Source: Clostridia bacterium (GTDB lineage: Bacteria > Bacillota_A > Clostridia > Oscillospirales > CAG-272). From it: DNA of 28,545 bases. This document shows, one piece after another, positions 18,218 through 28,191 of this stretch (position 1 is the stretch's first letter; every line of letters starts with the position of its first letter). The notes under the pieces were generated by a model that did no database searches, was not told where the DNA came from, and worked only from the letters and a program-made list of their open reading frames with translations. Position numbers and translations under genes: made by a program. Location: the NCBI GenBank assembly GCA_017414605.1, contig JAFQLG010000096.1, positions 1-28,545 of the forward strand. Direction: 5' to 3'.

Positions 18218-18280
18218 AGATTGTATATTATTATTTATATTTTATTATTAGAAACTCACCGTCACGGAGGGAAAATAAAT

Positions 18281-18973
18281 ATGATTTTTTGGATCCTTTT
18301 GCTCGTTGGTAGCATAATAGCATTTCTTGTGTTGGAAATGTTTATTTTTCCGAGTCTTTTTCTCAAGAGCAATTATTCAATCGGAAAAACGGCTGACAGA
18401 GGCATAAGAAAGTATAAGACCTCCGCTAACGGTCTTTATATGATCTATGAGCCGAATTGGATCGTTAGAAAATTTATCAAGCAGTATATCATCGCCGCTG
18501 AGGAAGATAGAAAGATCATGAAATGCATGGTTGAATACGGAGTGGACTACGTAGAATACGATGCGGTGCTTTTTGATACTACGGATAAAGTATTCAGAGT
18601 GCTGAACGTTCAGCAATTGATAGGTGATAGCATTTATACCGACGAAATTGAGCTTCCTCGGGAAACCGCATACGCAACTCTTATTTTGCGGCGCGTAAAC
18701 AACCGCGTGTTTCCACAAACGGCAAGCTCCAGAATATCGCCCCGCAGACTCCTCATTTATGGGCTGTTTACCTGCCTTGCCGCTTTGGGCGCATCGGTTA
18801 GCATAAATATAAGCCTTGCCAATATGTTTGGCGGAGTCTTCAGGGAAAGCTACGTTGCAAATATGGGAACGTGGATCACTGCCACGGGCGTTGCTCTGGC
18901 AGCTGCGGCGGTATGTGCCTTGGTGCTTTCTTTGATAATTGCATCTCGGGACTTTAAGAAAAAGAAAAAGTGA
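18281..18973 (+). CDS. Three-helix membrane protein of unknown function
   Basis: 230 residues from the ATG at 18281, fixed by GGAGGG (spacing about 8 nt). The frame extends upstream, but across the promoter, so upstream starts are excluded. Membrane helix 1 is at about residues 2-22, a soluble region of about 130 residues follows, then helices at about 157-180 and 197-221 and a Lys-rich C-terminus (KKKKK). The soluble part has strand-rich character (VEYDAVLFDTTDKVFRVLNV) but I recognise no family. It is the first gene after the promoter at 18189 and lies 9 nt before the giant LRR gene, so it probably acts with it. Function unknown. Confidence 0.85.
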   Translation: MIFWILLLVGSIIAFLVLEMFIFPSLFLKSNYSIGKTADRGIRKYKTSANGLYMIYEPNWIVRKFIKQYIIAAEEDRKIMKCMVEYGVDYVEYDAVLFDTTDKVFRVLNVQQLIGDSIYTDEIELPRETAYATLILRRVNNRVFPQTASSRISPRRLLIYGLFTCLAALGASVSINISLANMFGGVFRESYVANMGTWITATGVALAAAAVCALVLSLIIASRDFKKKKK

Positions 18974-18982
18974 GATTGAAAC

Positions 18983-21900
18983 ATGCGTAGAGAAGAAATT
19001 ATGGCAAAGGGCGACTATACGTCCCCACAATTTGCCGAGCTTATATCAGTCAAGCAATTTATTATGCTCCGCCAGCGCGGAGAGAAATATTTGCTTCTCC
19101 GCCTTCGCAACGACCGCGCAGAGAAGGCAGACTCGGTATGCTTTAACGTAAAGCAATATGACGTTAAGGGAAACCTTATCGGAGTTGCAACGGTTACCGA
19201 GAGAAGACTTTCTGCTGACGGCGGCGAGGACTTTGCGCTTAATCGCAAGATCAAGCTTAACAAGAGCTGCATTGATTTCACGGTTGAGATGGTAAGCGCG
19301 AGATATGGCGACTATACCTATTATCTCCGCCAAGGCAAGCTGAGTGCAGTTTATGAAAACAGATCGGACGAGCCCGCAGTTGACAAGGCCAAGCTGTCAA
19401 AGCAGATGGGCGGCAAGACAAGCCAGGTATTCGTTAACACTCTCAAGGTTCCGAGAATCCTGTATGCTTCAATGGCGGTTATTCTGCTTGTAGTCGGCGT
19501 ATTTGCTATGATGCAGCTTTACCACTTTATGTCAACAGAGGAGTTTTTCACCCTTGACAATATCGAATACCGATTTGAAACCGATAATCATATAGACGGC
19601 CCTATCCATATTGTTCGATACAAGGGCAAAGCGGGCAATATTATTATCCCCGAAAGAATAGAGGGCCATTTGGTTACCTGTATTGAGGCTGAAGCTTTTG
19701 AGGGTAAAATGCTCAAGTCCGTGACCGTTAAGGGCTCTCCCATTATTGAAGACAGGGCATTTGCAAACTGTACATTCATGGATACCGTAAGCATACCTTA
19801 CGTGACCTCTATCGGCAAAGAGAGCTTTTACGGATGCGAGTCACTTAAGGAAATATCGCTTAATGATGAAATGGAGATCATTCCCACGGCTGCTTTTAAG
19901 GGATGCCGGGCGCTTGAGCAAATCGATCTGCCCGAGAATCTTGTGTCTATACGCGACGAAGCGTTTGTGAATTGCACGAGCCTTACCGAGATCGTTATTC
20001 CCGATACGGTCAGCCATATAGGCGAATCTGTGTTTGAACATTGTAAATCCATTGCCTCATTGACATCACCTTATATAGGCATGAGTGAGCTTGGTAAAAA
20101 TACGATAGGCTATCTGTTCGGCGATGTGGATAACATTCCGAACTCGCTTTCAACTATTGTGATCACCAAGGATACAAAGGTTGCAGACCGCGCTTTTGCG
20201 GGATGTCGCAACGTTACCTCTATCACTATACCCGATAGTGTTACGATTATAGGCGAGGAGGCATTTTCCAATTGTGAAAAGCTCAAGGAGATCACACTGC
20301 CCGCAACGATAACCGAAATTGGAAAAGGCGCGTTCAAAGCCTGCTCATCGCTGGAGGCGGTTGAGCTTCCCGAGGGTCTTGCCAAGATCGGCGAAAATCT
20401 GTTTTCGGGCTGCTCAAAGCTAAAGACCGTTGCGGTGCCTCAAAGCGTAACTGAAATAGGTAACAATGCGTTTGCAAATTGCAAATTGCTGGAGGATGCT
20501 TCATGGCTTAGCGGAATTGAAAGCATTGGAGAATATGCCTTTTTAAGCTGTGAATCTTTGAGCGAAGTCACGCTGTCTACCTCTGTAAAAGAGATTTGCG
20601 CGGGAACCTTTCAGAATTGCGCGGCACTGGCTACCATAACTCTTTCTCCCAACGTTACGGAGATAGGCGAAAATGCATTCAACGGTTGTAAAAATTTAGC
20701 ACAGATCTCTCTGCCCGCTACGACCGAGAAGATAATGAAGAATGCTTTTTTAGGCTGCTCCAAGCTTAAAGAGATGAATATACCGTCCTCTGCTCAAGTG
20801 ATCGGAGATGCGGCATTTGCGGGCTGCTCCGGCCTTGAAGAGCTTGTCATTCCGAGCGGCGTGACCGAGATCGGTATTGGAATTGCGGACAGATGTACAT
20901 CCCTTGAGAGCCTGACGGTACCCTATTTCGGGGCAACCCTGCAAAGCGGGGGAACACTGAAATATCTGTTTTCTTCTTCAGATATACCTAATAGTCTTAC
21001 TGAAATTACAGTAACAAGTGCGGTATCTATTTCGGATCGCACGTTCGCAGATTGCGGATACATAAAAACCATTCTTTTGAATGACGGAATTGAATATATA
21101 GGACAGGATGCGTTCAGAAACTGTTCGAATTTAAGCGCTTTGATTGTTCCCAACACGGTGTTGGAGATCAGAGAAGGGGCATTTGCATCGTGCTCTTCTT
21201 TGAAAAAGATCGTAATTCCAAAAACGGTAACACAAATAGCACCCTATATTTTTGAAGGATGCGATTCGCTGAGGAGCATTACGGTTCCGTTTATTGGCGA
21301 AAGCAGAGAGATCGCAATGCCGCTATCGTATCTTTTTGATTCGTACGGTATTCCCGCAAGCTTGAGAGAAGTGACCCTGACCGATGCAAGCATAATTGCA
21401 TCGTCAGCCTTCGGCTGGTGCAGCGAGATCACCGATATCACAATGGATTGTGACGTTATTGAAATTGGGGACTACGCATTTGTCGGATGCTCCGCTTTGG
21501 ATAAGATCATTCTTCCTGACACAGTCGAGTCAATAGGAAATAATGCCTTCCAAGACTGCTCGGGCATAGAAACGATAGCTTTACCCGACAGCCTTTCCTA
21601 CATTGGAGAGTGGGCGTTCAGTAACTGTGTGGCGCTGGAGGAGATAGAGCTCCCGTTTGTCGGAACTTCTCGCGAAAGCGATTCCGTATTCAGCGATTTA
21701 TTCGGCGGAGCGTATTACGTTCCCGAGAACTTGAAAAAGGTAACGGTTACCGATAGCAACAGCGTTAAGGATCACGCATTTAACCATTGTGGAAATATTT
21801 CAGAGATCGTTTACACGAGTGACATAACCTCAATAGGAGATTATGCATTTTCGGGATGCTGTGCTCTTGAGGAGTTTGACATTGTTGAAACGGTTGAAAG

Positions 21901-24823
21901 CATTGGATCATATGCATTTAGGGATTGCTCGGCATTTACGGAAATCACTCTCCCTGACGGAATATACAGTATTGGAATGAATGCATTTCAGGGTTGTTCC
22001 TCTTTGGAAGAGCTGACAGTGCCCTTTATCGGCGGTTCTGCAAATGATGAAAACGTATTGAGGTATTGGTTTGGCGATGGGTGGAACATACCGTCGTCAT
22101 TGAAAAAAATTACTGTCACCGACAGCACTGTTGTCAAGGCGAGCGCTTTTCGGGATATATCAAATATTGAAGAGATCGTCTATACAAGCAACGTAGAAAC
22201 AATAGAAAATTATGCATTCAGCGGATGTAATAATCTTAGAAACGTAGATCTGGGAGATTCCGTTAAGACTATTGAAGAATGTGCGTTTTGCTACTGTAAC
22301 AGGCTGAAATCCCTGGATCTTGGAGATTCCATTGAAACTATTGGCAGGGAAAGCTTTTACGGTTGTTATACGCTCAAGAGCTTTACCGTTCCTCAAACTT
22401 GTCAGTTTGTCGATTCAAACGCATTCGGATCATGCTACTCCCTCTATGAGGTGCATAATCTGTCGGATCTTACGTTTAGTGAATGGGATAGCACGGGGCT
22501 TCTCAATAACCACCTTGTTTACAGAACCGACGATACCGAGGTGAATAAAGTATTTGTTGAAGGCTTTGAGCTTTTACTATCGGATAGCGGCGAATGGTTT
22601 TTGGTTGACTATGCCGGTAACAGCAGTTCACTAATGCTTCCTTCTGACGTTTCATATGACGATGACCCGATCGAGAGCTACCGTATTCCTCAGCATGCGT
22701 TCCGCTATAGGCAGGAAATTAAGTCTATAACTATTCCGGAAGAAGTTTCGGACATTGCCTATGAGGCGTTCTGGGATTGCACGGAGCTGCACGAGGTATA
22801 TAACCTTTCCGCTCTTCCTATTACAAGAGGAAGCGACGATTATGGATGCGTTGCGCGCTATGCATATATCGTTCATACGGATAAAGAGGAGGAGCCTCTG
22901 ACAGAGATCATAGTTGGCGACTTTACCTTTGCAAAAAGCGGTGACAAATATTTCTTAACGAAATATAGCGGAGAAGGCGGGGACATTGTTCTCGGAACCT
23001 TCAAGTATGATGGCGGAACGATAGATGCTTACGAGATCGTAAGGCGGGCGTTTGAAAACGCATACAACATAACTTCGATTGAATTTACCGATGCGGTAAA
23101 GGGAATTGACGAGAACACGTTTTCCAATAAAAACAGCCTGGAAAAGGTGTCGTTTGAGAATAACACGTCTATAACCGAGATACCGCAATATGTATTTTCT
23201 TGGTGTGAAAACCTGAAGACCGTTGTGTTACCTTCCTCACTCACCAGCATTGACTTTGAGGCGTTCTATTACTGTATCGATTTGAGAGAAATATATAATC
23301 TAAGCGCGCTCGAGCTGGAAACCGGCTCTACGGACCACGGAAACGTGGCTGAGCATGCATTTGTTATTCACTCATCGATGGATGAGCCTTCGTTAAAGGA
23401 GATTATCGTTGGTGACTTCATTTTCCTGAACAGCGGCGACATTTGGCTGTTGAGCGGATATCAGGGCGAGGAATCTGACATTGTGTTTGGCACATTTGAG
23501 TATAATGGCACAGCCATTGATTCGTATCATATTTTGAGCAGAGCTTTTGAGGGGAATAGCTTCATTGAAAGCGTTACTTTTGGAAACGAGGTTGAGAGCA
23601 TAGGAAGAAACGCATTTGCTTCTTGCCAAAGACTTAAGACCGTATCGTTTGAAAACGATGCTTCTGTTTCCAGCATAAGCAGCTATGCCTTTGCATACAA
23701 TCGAAATCTTGACCGAGTTATTCTCGCTCCCACTCTTACCGAAATCAAATACGATGCATTCTATGAATGTATCAATCTTTACGAGGTCTACAACCTCAGC
23801 GCTATTCAGCTTGTAATGGGAGATTACGGTAACGGTTGCGCTGCTTATTACGCTAAGGCAGTTTATACAAGCCTGGATGAAGCAGGACTCGGAATAGTAA
23901 ACGTTGAAAATGCGGACTACACATATAAGTTTATAAATGGTGAGGACGGACATTGGAGCTTGTACGCCGTTGTTTGTCATAACGGCAGTTATGGATATTA
24001 TGTTCTCCCCGAGCTTATGATTGACGGAGAGAAGGTGGAGTACCGCGTCAATGCTCAAATGAGAGATAACGACACAATTGTAATTCCTCAGTCTGTTACT
24101 TACGTAGACTTTTCATTGATAAGCTGTCGCACCCTATGCTATGGTGGAACTCCTGAGCAGTTCAAGCTTTTGAACTCGCAGGGAGCTAACCTTGCAAGCA
24201 AAACGGTAAAATATTACGCGGACTGTGTACACGCTGATAATGAATGGACCTACAAGGACGGAAACGTTATCCCGGATATGAATTGTTCTACTGAGGTCAA
24301 AGTAGAATCCACGTGTAGTCAAAAGGGTGTTATGATATACACCTGCTACCTGTGCAACGAAACCTGGGAGCACGTAAACGATTATTATGAGCCCCACTCC
24401 TTCAGCGGATACGGCTGCGAGGTGTGCGGAGAGGTTTATAGCGCTGAAGGTATAAGTGAAGTATGGGAAATTGCTAACGATGCAATATATCCCTTTGAGA
24501 TTACCGAAACCTCCATCGTTTCAACAAACAAGCAGGACGGAACAACCGCGTCTATCGTGTTAACTGCCAAACGTGCTATGAAATTTGCATATAAGTATCA
24601 AGTTTCCACAGAGGAAGGATACGATTGGTTGACGATTCAAAAAAACGGTATTGAGCTTGTTCGCAGAAGTGGATTGATGTCGTCAAGTCAATCGGGATAC
24701 GTTCTGGAGCTTGCGGCAGGAGATGTGATAACTATCACTTACTCAAAGGACGGAAGCTCAATGGGAGGCGATGACTGCGTAAGCGTTCTGGATATGATGT
24801 ATATTTATTTACCAATTAACTAA
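18983..24823 (+). CDS. Giant single-pass membrane protein with BspA-type LRR ectodomain
   Basis: 1946 residues (1940 if it starts at the ATG at 19001; neither start has a strong ribosome site). Residues 1-155 form a basic, strand-rich domain without a signal peptide, probably cytoplasmic. One membrane helix lies at about 159-178. Residues about 185-1735 are BspA/LRR_5 repeats (AFxxCxxLxxIxLPxxVxxIG). Longer repeats are superimposed: a PxxGxS...YLF...IPxSLxxITVTD insert recurs at nt 20060, 20912, 21278, 21644 and 22013, and an EIIVGDFxF unit with a period of about 165 codons near nt 22904, 23399 and 23891. The array is capped by CYGGTPEQF. A Cys-rich segment follows (about 1745-1815, CxxC pairs such as CYLCNETW and CEVCGEVY), then a C-terminal beta-rich domain. 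The topology suggests an external adhesion or sensing module tied to a cytoplasmic domain. Confidence 0.9.
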   Translation: MRREEIMAKGDYTSPQFAELISVKQFIMLRQRGEKYLLLRLRNDRAEKADSVCFNVKQYDVKGNLIGVATVTERRLSADGGEDFALNRKIKLNKSCIDFTVEMVSARYGDYTYYLRQGKLSAVYENRSDEPAVDKAKLSKQMGGKTSQVFVNTLKVPRILYASMAVILLVVGVFAMMQLYHFMSTEEFFTLDNIEYRFETDNHIDGPIHIVRYKGKAGNIIIPERIEGHLVTCIEAEAFEGKMLKSVTVKGSPIIEDRAFANCTFMDTVSIPYVTSIGKESFYGCESLKEISLNDEMEIIPTAAFKGCRALEQIDLPENLVSIRDEAFVNCTSLTEIVIPDTVSHIGESVFEHCKSIASLTSPYIGMSELGKNTIGYLFGDVDNIPNSLSTIVITKDTKVADRAFAGCRNVTSITIPDSVTIIGEEAFSNCEKLKEITLPATITEIGKGAFKACSSLEAVELPEGLAKIGENLFSGCSKLKTVAVPQSVTEIGNNAFANCKLLEDASWLSGIESIGEYAFLSCESLSEVTLSTSVKEICAGTFQNCAALATITLSPNVTEIGENAFNGCKNLAQISLPATTEKIMKNAFLGCSKLKEMNIPSSAQVIGDAAFAGCSGLEELVIPSGVTEIGIGIADRCTSLESLTVPYFGATLQSGGTLKYLFSSSDIPNSLTEITVTSAVSISDRTFADCGYIKTILLNDGIEYIGQDAFRNCSNLSALIVPNTVLEIREGAFASCSSLKKIVIPKTVTQIAPYIFEGCDSLRSITVPFIGESREIAMPLSYLFDSYGIPASLREVTLTDASIIASSAFGWCSEITDITMDCDVIEIGDYAFVGCSALDKIILPDTVESIGNNAFQDCSGIETIALPDSLSYIGEWAFSNCVALEEIELPFVGTSRESDSVFSDLFGGAYYVPENLKKVTVTDSNSVKDHAFNHCGNISEIVYTSDITSIGDYAFSGCCALEEFDIVETVESIGSYAFRDCSAFTEITLPDGIYSIGMNAFQGCSSLEELTVPFIGGSANDENVLRYWFGDGWNIPSSLKKITVTDSTVVKASAFRDISNIEEIVYTSNVETIENYAFSGCNNLRNVDLGDSVKTIEECAFCYCNRLKSLDLGDSIETIGRESFYGCYTLKSFTVPQTCQFVDSNAFGSCYSLYEVHNLSDLTFSEWDSTGLLNNHLVYRTDDTEVNKVFVEGFELLLSDSGEWFLVDYAGNSSSLMLPSDVSYDDDPIESYRIPQHAFRYRQEIKSITIPEEVSDIAYEAFWDCTELHEVYNLSALPITRGSDDYGCVARYAYIVHTDKEEEPLTEIIVGDFTFAKSGDKYFLTKYSGEGGDIVLGTFKYDGGTIDAYEIVRRAFENAYNITSIEFTDAVKGIDENTFSNKNSLEKVSFENNTSITEIPQYVFSWCENLKTVVLPSSLTSIDFEAFYYCIDLREIYNLSALELETGSTDHGNVAEHAFVIHSSMDEPSLKEIIVGDFIFLNSGDIWLLSGYQGEESDIVFGTFEYNGTAIDSYHILSRAFEGNSFIESVTFGNEVESIGRNAFASCQRLKTVSFENDASVSSISSYAFAYNRNLDRVILAPTLTEIKYDAFYECINLYEVYNLSAIQLVMGDYGNGCAAYYAKAVYTSLDEAGLGIVNVENADYTYKFINGEDGHWSLYAVVCHNGSYGYYVLPELMIDGEKVEYRVNAQMRDNDTIVIPQSVTYVDFSLISCRTLCYGGTPEQFKLLNSQGANLASKTVKYYADCVHADNEWTYKDGNVIPDMNCSTEVKVESTCSQKGVMIYTCYLCNETWEHVNDYYEPHSFSGYGCEVCGEVYSAEGISEVWEIANDAIYPFEITETSIVSTNKQDGTTASIVLTAKRAMKFAYKYQVSTEEGYDWLTIQKNGIELVRRSGLMSSSQSGYVLELAAGDVITITYSKDGSSMGGDDCVSVLDMMYIYLPIN
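20060..22158 (+). repeat. Higher-order protein repeat within the LRR ectodomain (five units)
   Basis: Five inserts with the pattern (V/S)PxxG...LF...(I/V)PxxLxxxxxT start at 20060, 20912, 21278, 21644 and 22013. The last four are 122, 122 and 123 codons apart and the first gap is 284 codons. Each is followed by ordinary LRRs, so the duplicated block is one insert plus about three LRRs. Confidence 0.8.
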
Positions 24824-24839
24824 GGATCGGGAGATGACA

Positions 24840-27800
24840 ATGCTTAATCATAACGAAGTGATTGAAAAGTTGACAATTAAACAAAAGATCTCGTTGTTGA
24901 CAGACATTCGAAGCTTGTCGAATCCTGCGATAAACGAGGCGGGCGTGCCTTGCATTTCCATTATGTCTTTAGAAAAGCTGTTGTCAGACGCGTTTGATGG
25001 GCTCAGCTCCTCGCGTCTGGCTAACAGCTGGGATGCGGATTTGATCGAAAGCGTTACTTGTGAGGCAATAGCGAGAGCAGAAACCGAAGGCGCGAAATTT
25101 TTGACCACACCCGCAGCCAAGCCTAAGCTGAACGTATATCAAACGGCTCTTTCGGAGGATCCCTTCCTCTCGGGAGCTATGTCTGCCGCATATGTAAGCG
25201 GCGTTCGCAAGGCGGGCGCGGAGTGTATGCTGGACGGATTCTATATTACGAGCACAGATATCGAGCAATTGGACGTAGCGCCCGATATGTATGCTTTGGG
25301 AGAGATGCTTATAAAGCCTTATATCGTATCCTCAAAGGACAATGGCTATAAGGGCGTTATATCAACGGACGTTGCTCTTCCGGGCAGATACAAGAATATC
25401 AATGAAAAGCTGATGACGTCAAATTCAGCGGTCAACATGTTTAACGGCAAGGTGCGGTTATGCGCTCCGCGCGATGACAACGCAACGCTTGCGGCTATTT
25501 TGGACGGAAAGATCGTGCTTTACGGCGGAGCTACTGCCCTGGAGAGCGCTTATGAAAAATACCGTTACATGCTGGATGCGATCAAGAAAGAGATCGTTTC
25601 CGCAGAGGACCTGGACGACGCGTTGCAGGACGGAAGCGCCGTCAGCGATGAAATGCTGGATAGAGCCGTTAGTCGGGTGTTGGATTTTGCACACGAGATC
25701 TCGGACAATGCCGCAAACGCATCAATCAATGAAAAGAATATAAAAAAAGAGGCTCTGTCGGCAGCCTGCGTCCTTTTGAAAAACCAAAAGGAGATATTAC
25801 CGTTAAAGGCGCAAAATCGCGTTGCGGTGATCGGAAACATCGCAGGTGCAGAGGACTTTGCCGAAACGGTATGCAAAAAAGCCGGCGTTCAGCTCATAGG
25901 AAAAGCTAACGGATATGAGCAGGATGCGCTGATAAGAGGCGGAGATATCGAAAAGGCAAAGGAATTGGCAAAAGCGGCGGACCGCGTTATCGTGTTACTT
26001 GGAGTTACCAAGGAGCAGGGCAGAAGGGCTTTGGGGCAAAGAATGCTTTCGCTGCCTGCAAATCAGGTTGAGCTGCTTCACGAGCTGAGAGAATACCGCG
26101 AAAAAATAGTTGGTATCGTGGACTGTGATTATGCGGTCGATATGTCATTTTCATCGTATCTTTCGGCAGTTTTGCTGGCATCTGTCGGCGGGGTTGACGC
26201 CGCGGAGGCTCTGGCTGATATCCTTGTGGGTAGAGAATGTCCCTCCGGAAAACTCGCAAGCACACTTTATGAAAACACCGCGGATCACTTTGCTCGCTTA
26301 ACACAGTGCAAGAATCTTGGCAAAAACAAAGTGGGACAATTCTTGGGATACCGTCATTACGATACTTCCGAGTTGGATATGGAATTTCCCTTTGGCCATG
26401 GTCTTAGCTACACTTGCTTTGAATATTCAAATCTGCGAGCTAATGCCAAAGAGGTATCATTCCTGGTTAAGAATACGGGCAAGATGGGCGGAGCAGAGAT
26501 CGCACAGGTCTATATAGGAAAGCCCGAGTCTTCCCGCATCAGAGCGAAAAAGCAGTTGTGCGGATTCGTTAAAGTCTTTCTTAAGCCCGGTGAGCTGAAA
26601 GAGGTAAGGGTAGACGTTTCAGGCTTTTCCTTCTACAATGCCGAGGTTGACAGGTGGATTTGTGAGAGCGGAAAGTACAACGTGTACGTTGGTGCTTCGG
26701 CAAAGGATATCCGCTTAAACGGCTCCTTTACTGTTAAGGGTGAGGCTTGTGCCGCATGCAAAGAACAAAAATCCGATTATTTACAGGCTTACACCAACAT
26801 TATTAAAGACGAATATTTGGTTGAGCCCAGGGTGGCAAGACCCAAAAAACGCTGGAGATTAAAGCTGATTGCCGCGCTTTTATCGGTTGCCGCCGTTGTG
26901 GCGGTTATAGCGGCAGGGTTAAACGAGATCACGTGTATTCTCGGCGGAGCGCTTATATTGACCGGCGTCGTGTTGCTCATCGTGGATGGGTGCAGAAAAA
27001 AGAAAATCATACAAAAGCAGGAGGCAGAGGCAAGGATGGGTAAAGATAAATATCTGGAAGCCGCTGAGCAAAAGGAATTTGATTCGATAGAAGAGCTTTT
27101 CGTTGAGGAGTTTGATGCAGTAAACACCTCGCAGGAAGCGGATGAGCAAGATCAGGCATACGTGGATGATACTGCGAGATATATTGACCTGAACTATAAG
27201 CTGCCCGCCGCAGCGGCGGATCTTGAAGCCTTTATGCGCGATCGCGGCATATCGCTGTCAAGTTTGGAAACCATGCAGTTTATATCTGCAATGGCAGCAT
27301 CACGCTTGGTGATAGCCGATATAAGTGGCGCGGATAGAGATAAATTTTACGGAACGCTTGCAGAATATTTTGGTTGCCCTGCATGCATAGAAACCTTCCG
27401 CGAAGAATACGTGGGAACGCATCTGATGTTCCGCGTGGACGAAAATGGGCTCTATGAAAAAACTGATCTTGTAAAGCTCATTGAGAGCGCCAAAGAAAAC
27501 AAGAACACTATGCACTTAGCAGTATTCAGAGGTGTAAGCACACATGATCTGTTTGATCTGTTCATACCTTATTTGAAATATTTCAGCAATCCCTTGAGAG
27601 AGAACCGTATTATCGTTAAGAATCCAACTGCTAATTTCGTTCTTCCTGAAAACATGTGGTTTATTGCGGAGCTTGCTGAGGGCGAGAGCATTACTTTGGC
27701 TCAATCGGGCATCGTAAAGGCGGCGGCAGTTACTCAAGTGCGCGCGCAGGAATGCGAGCCTTCCGAGCAGGTAAATGCACACGTTGGAATAGGATATTAT

Positions 27801-28172
27801 CAGTTTGACCACTTTATTCAGCAGCACAAGGGTCGTTTCTATATGAGCGAGGAGCTTTGGAAGAAGGTTGACGCGCTTGAAGCCTATACTGCTACATACG
27901 TTCCCTATAGAATAGGAAACAAGCAGTGGCTCCAGATGGAAAAATATCTCGCAATTCTGACCGTGGCGGAAACGGATATTTTTACCGCTTTGGACAGAGC
28001 GCTGTGCGTTAATCTTTTGCCTGAGATCATGTCGCTGCTAAAGGACAAGGTGAAATCGGGCGACAAGAGCCTTTTGGAAGCAATAGAGCAGATATTTGGA
28101 GAGGATAAGTTGCCTCTTTGCACGAAAGCGGTCAGAAACCAGGGCGTATCGTCTGCGTCTTCCACTATGTAA
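24840..28172 (+). CDS. GH3-like protein fused to two membrane helices and a degenerate AAA-like domain
   Basis: 1110 residues. The ATG at 24840 is preferred to 24834 because GGGAG (24829-24833) touches the first ATG but lies 6 nt before the second. Residues 1-290 resemble a shortened GH3 barrel (SEDPFLSGAMSAAYVSGV near 105, GVISTD near 170, possibly the nucleophile Asp), without the usual Lys-His motif. Residues 300-530 resemble the GH3 C-terminal domain (CVLLKNQKEILPLK, PSGKLASTLY, FPFGHGLSYT), and about 535-635 a fibronectin-III-like domain. Two helices lie at about 676-719. A charged linker leads to residues about 790-1110, reminiscent of McrB-type AAA proteins but with a decayed P-loop (ISGADRDK) and no acidic Walker B pair. 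There is no signal peptide, so both ends are predicted cytoplasmic. It starts 16 nt after the LRR gene. Enzyme activity is doubtful. Confidence 0.82.
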   Translation: MLNHNEVIEKLTIKQKISLLTDIRSLSNPAINEAGVPCISIMSLEKLLSDAFDGLSSSRLANSWDADLIESVTCEAIARAETEGAKFLTTPAAKPKLNVYQTALSEDPFLSGAMSAAYVSGVRKAGAECMLDGFYITSTDIEQLDVAPDMYALGEMLIKPYIVSSKDNGYKGVISTDVALPGRYKNINEKLMTSNSAVNMFNGKVRLCAPRDDNATLAAILDGKIVLYGGATALESAYEKYRYMLDAIKKEIVSAEDLDDALQDGSAVSDEMLDRAVSRVLDFAHEISDNAANASINEKNIKKEALSAACVLLKNQKEILPLKAQNRVAVIGNIAGAEDFAETVCKKAGVQLIGKANGYEQDALIRGGDIEKAKELAKAADRVIVLLGVTKEQGRRALGQRMLSLPANQVELLHELREYREKIVGIVDCDYAVDMSFSSYLSAVLLASVGGVDAAEALADILVGRECPSGKLASTLYENTADHFARLTQCKNLGKNKVGQFLGYRHYDTSELDMEFPFGHGLSYTCFEYSNLRANAKEVSFLVKNTGKMGGAEIAQVYIGKPESSRIRAKKQLCGFVKVFLKPGELKEVRVDVSGFSFYNAEVDRWICESGKYNVYVGASAKDIRLNGSFTVKGEACAACKEQKSDYLQAYTNIIKDEYLVEPRVARPKKRWRLKLIAALLSVAAVVAVIAAGLNEITCILGGALILTGVVLLIVDGCRKKKIIQKQEAEARMGKDKYLEAAEQKEFDSIEELFVEEFDAVNTSQEADEQDQAYVDDTARYIDLNYKLPAAAADLEAFMRDRGISLSSLETMQFISAMAASRLVIADISGADRDKFYGTLAEYFGCPACIETFREEYVGTHLMFRVDENGLYEKTDLVKLIESAKENKNTMHLAVFRGVSTHDLFDLFIPYLKYFSNPLRENRIIVKNPTANFVLPENMWFIAELAEGESITLAQSGIVKAAAVTQVRAQECEPSEQVNAHVGIGYYQFDHFIQQHKGRFYMSEELWKKVDALEAYTATYVPYRIGNKQWLQMEKYLAILTVAETDIFTALDRALCVNLLPEIMSLLKDKVKSGDKSLLEAIEQIFGEDKLPLCTKAVRNQGVSSASSTM

Positions 28173-28191
28173 TGAATAAGGGGAGAAGAAA

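Noticed and set aside
18104..18280. N-terminal extension of the three-helix membrane protein, upstream of 18281.
   Set aside because: It would cross the perfect promoter at 18189-18217, and the ATG at 18281 has a strong GGAGGG site.
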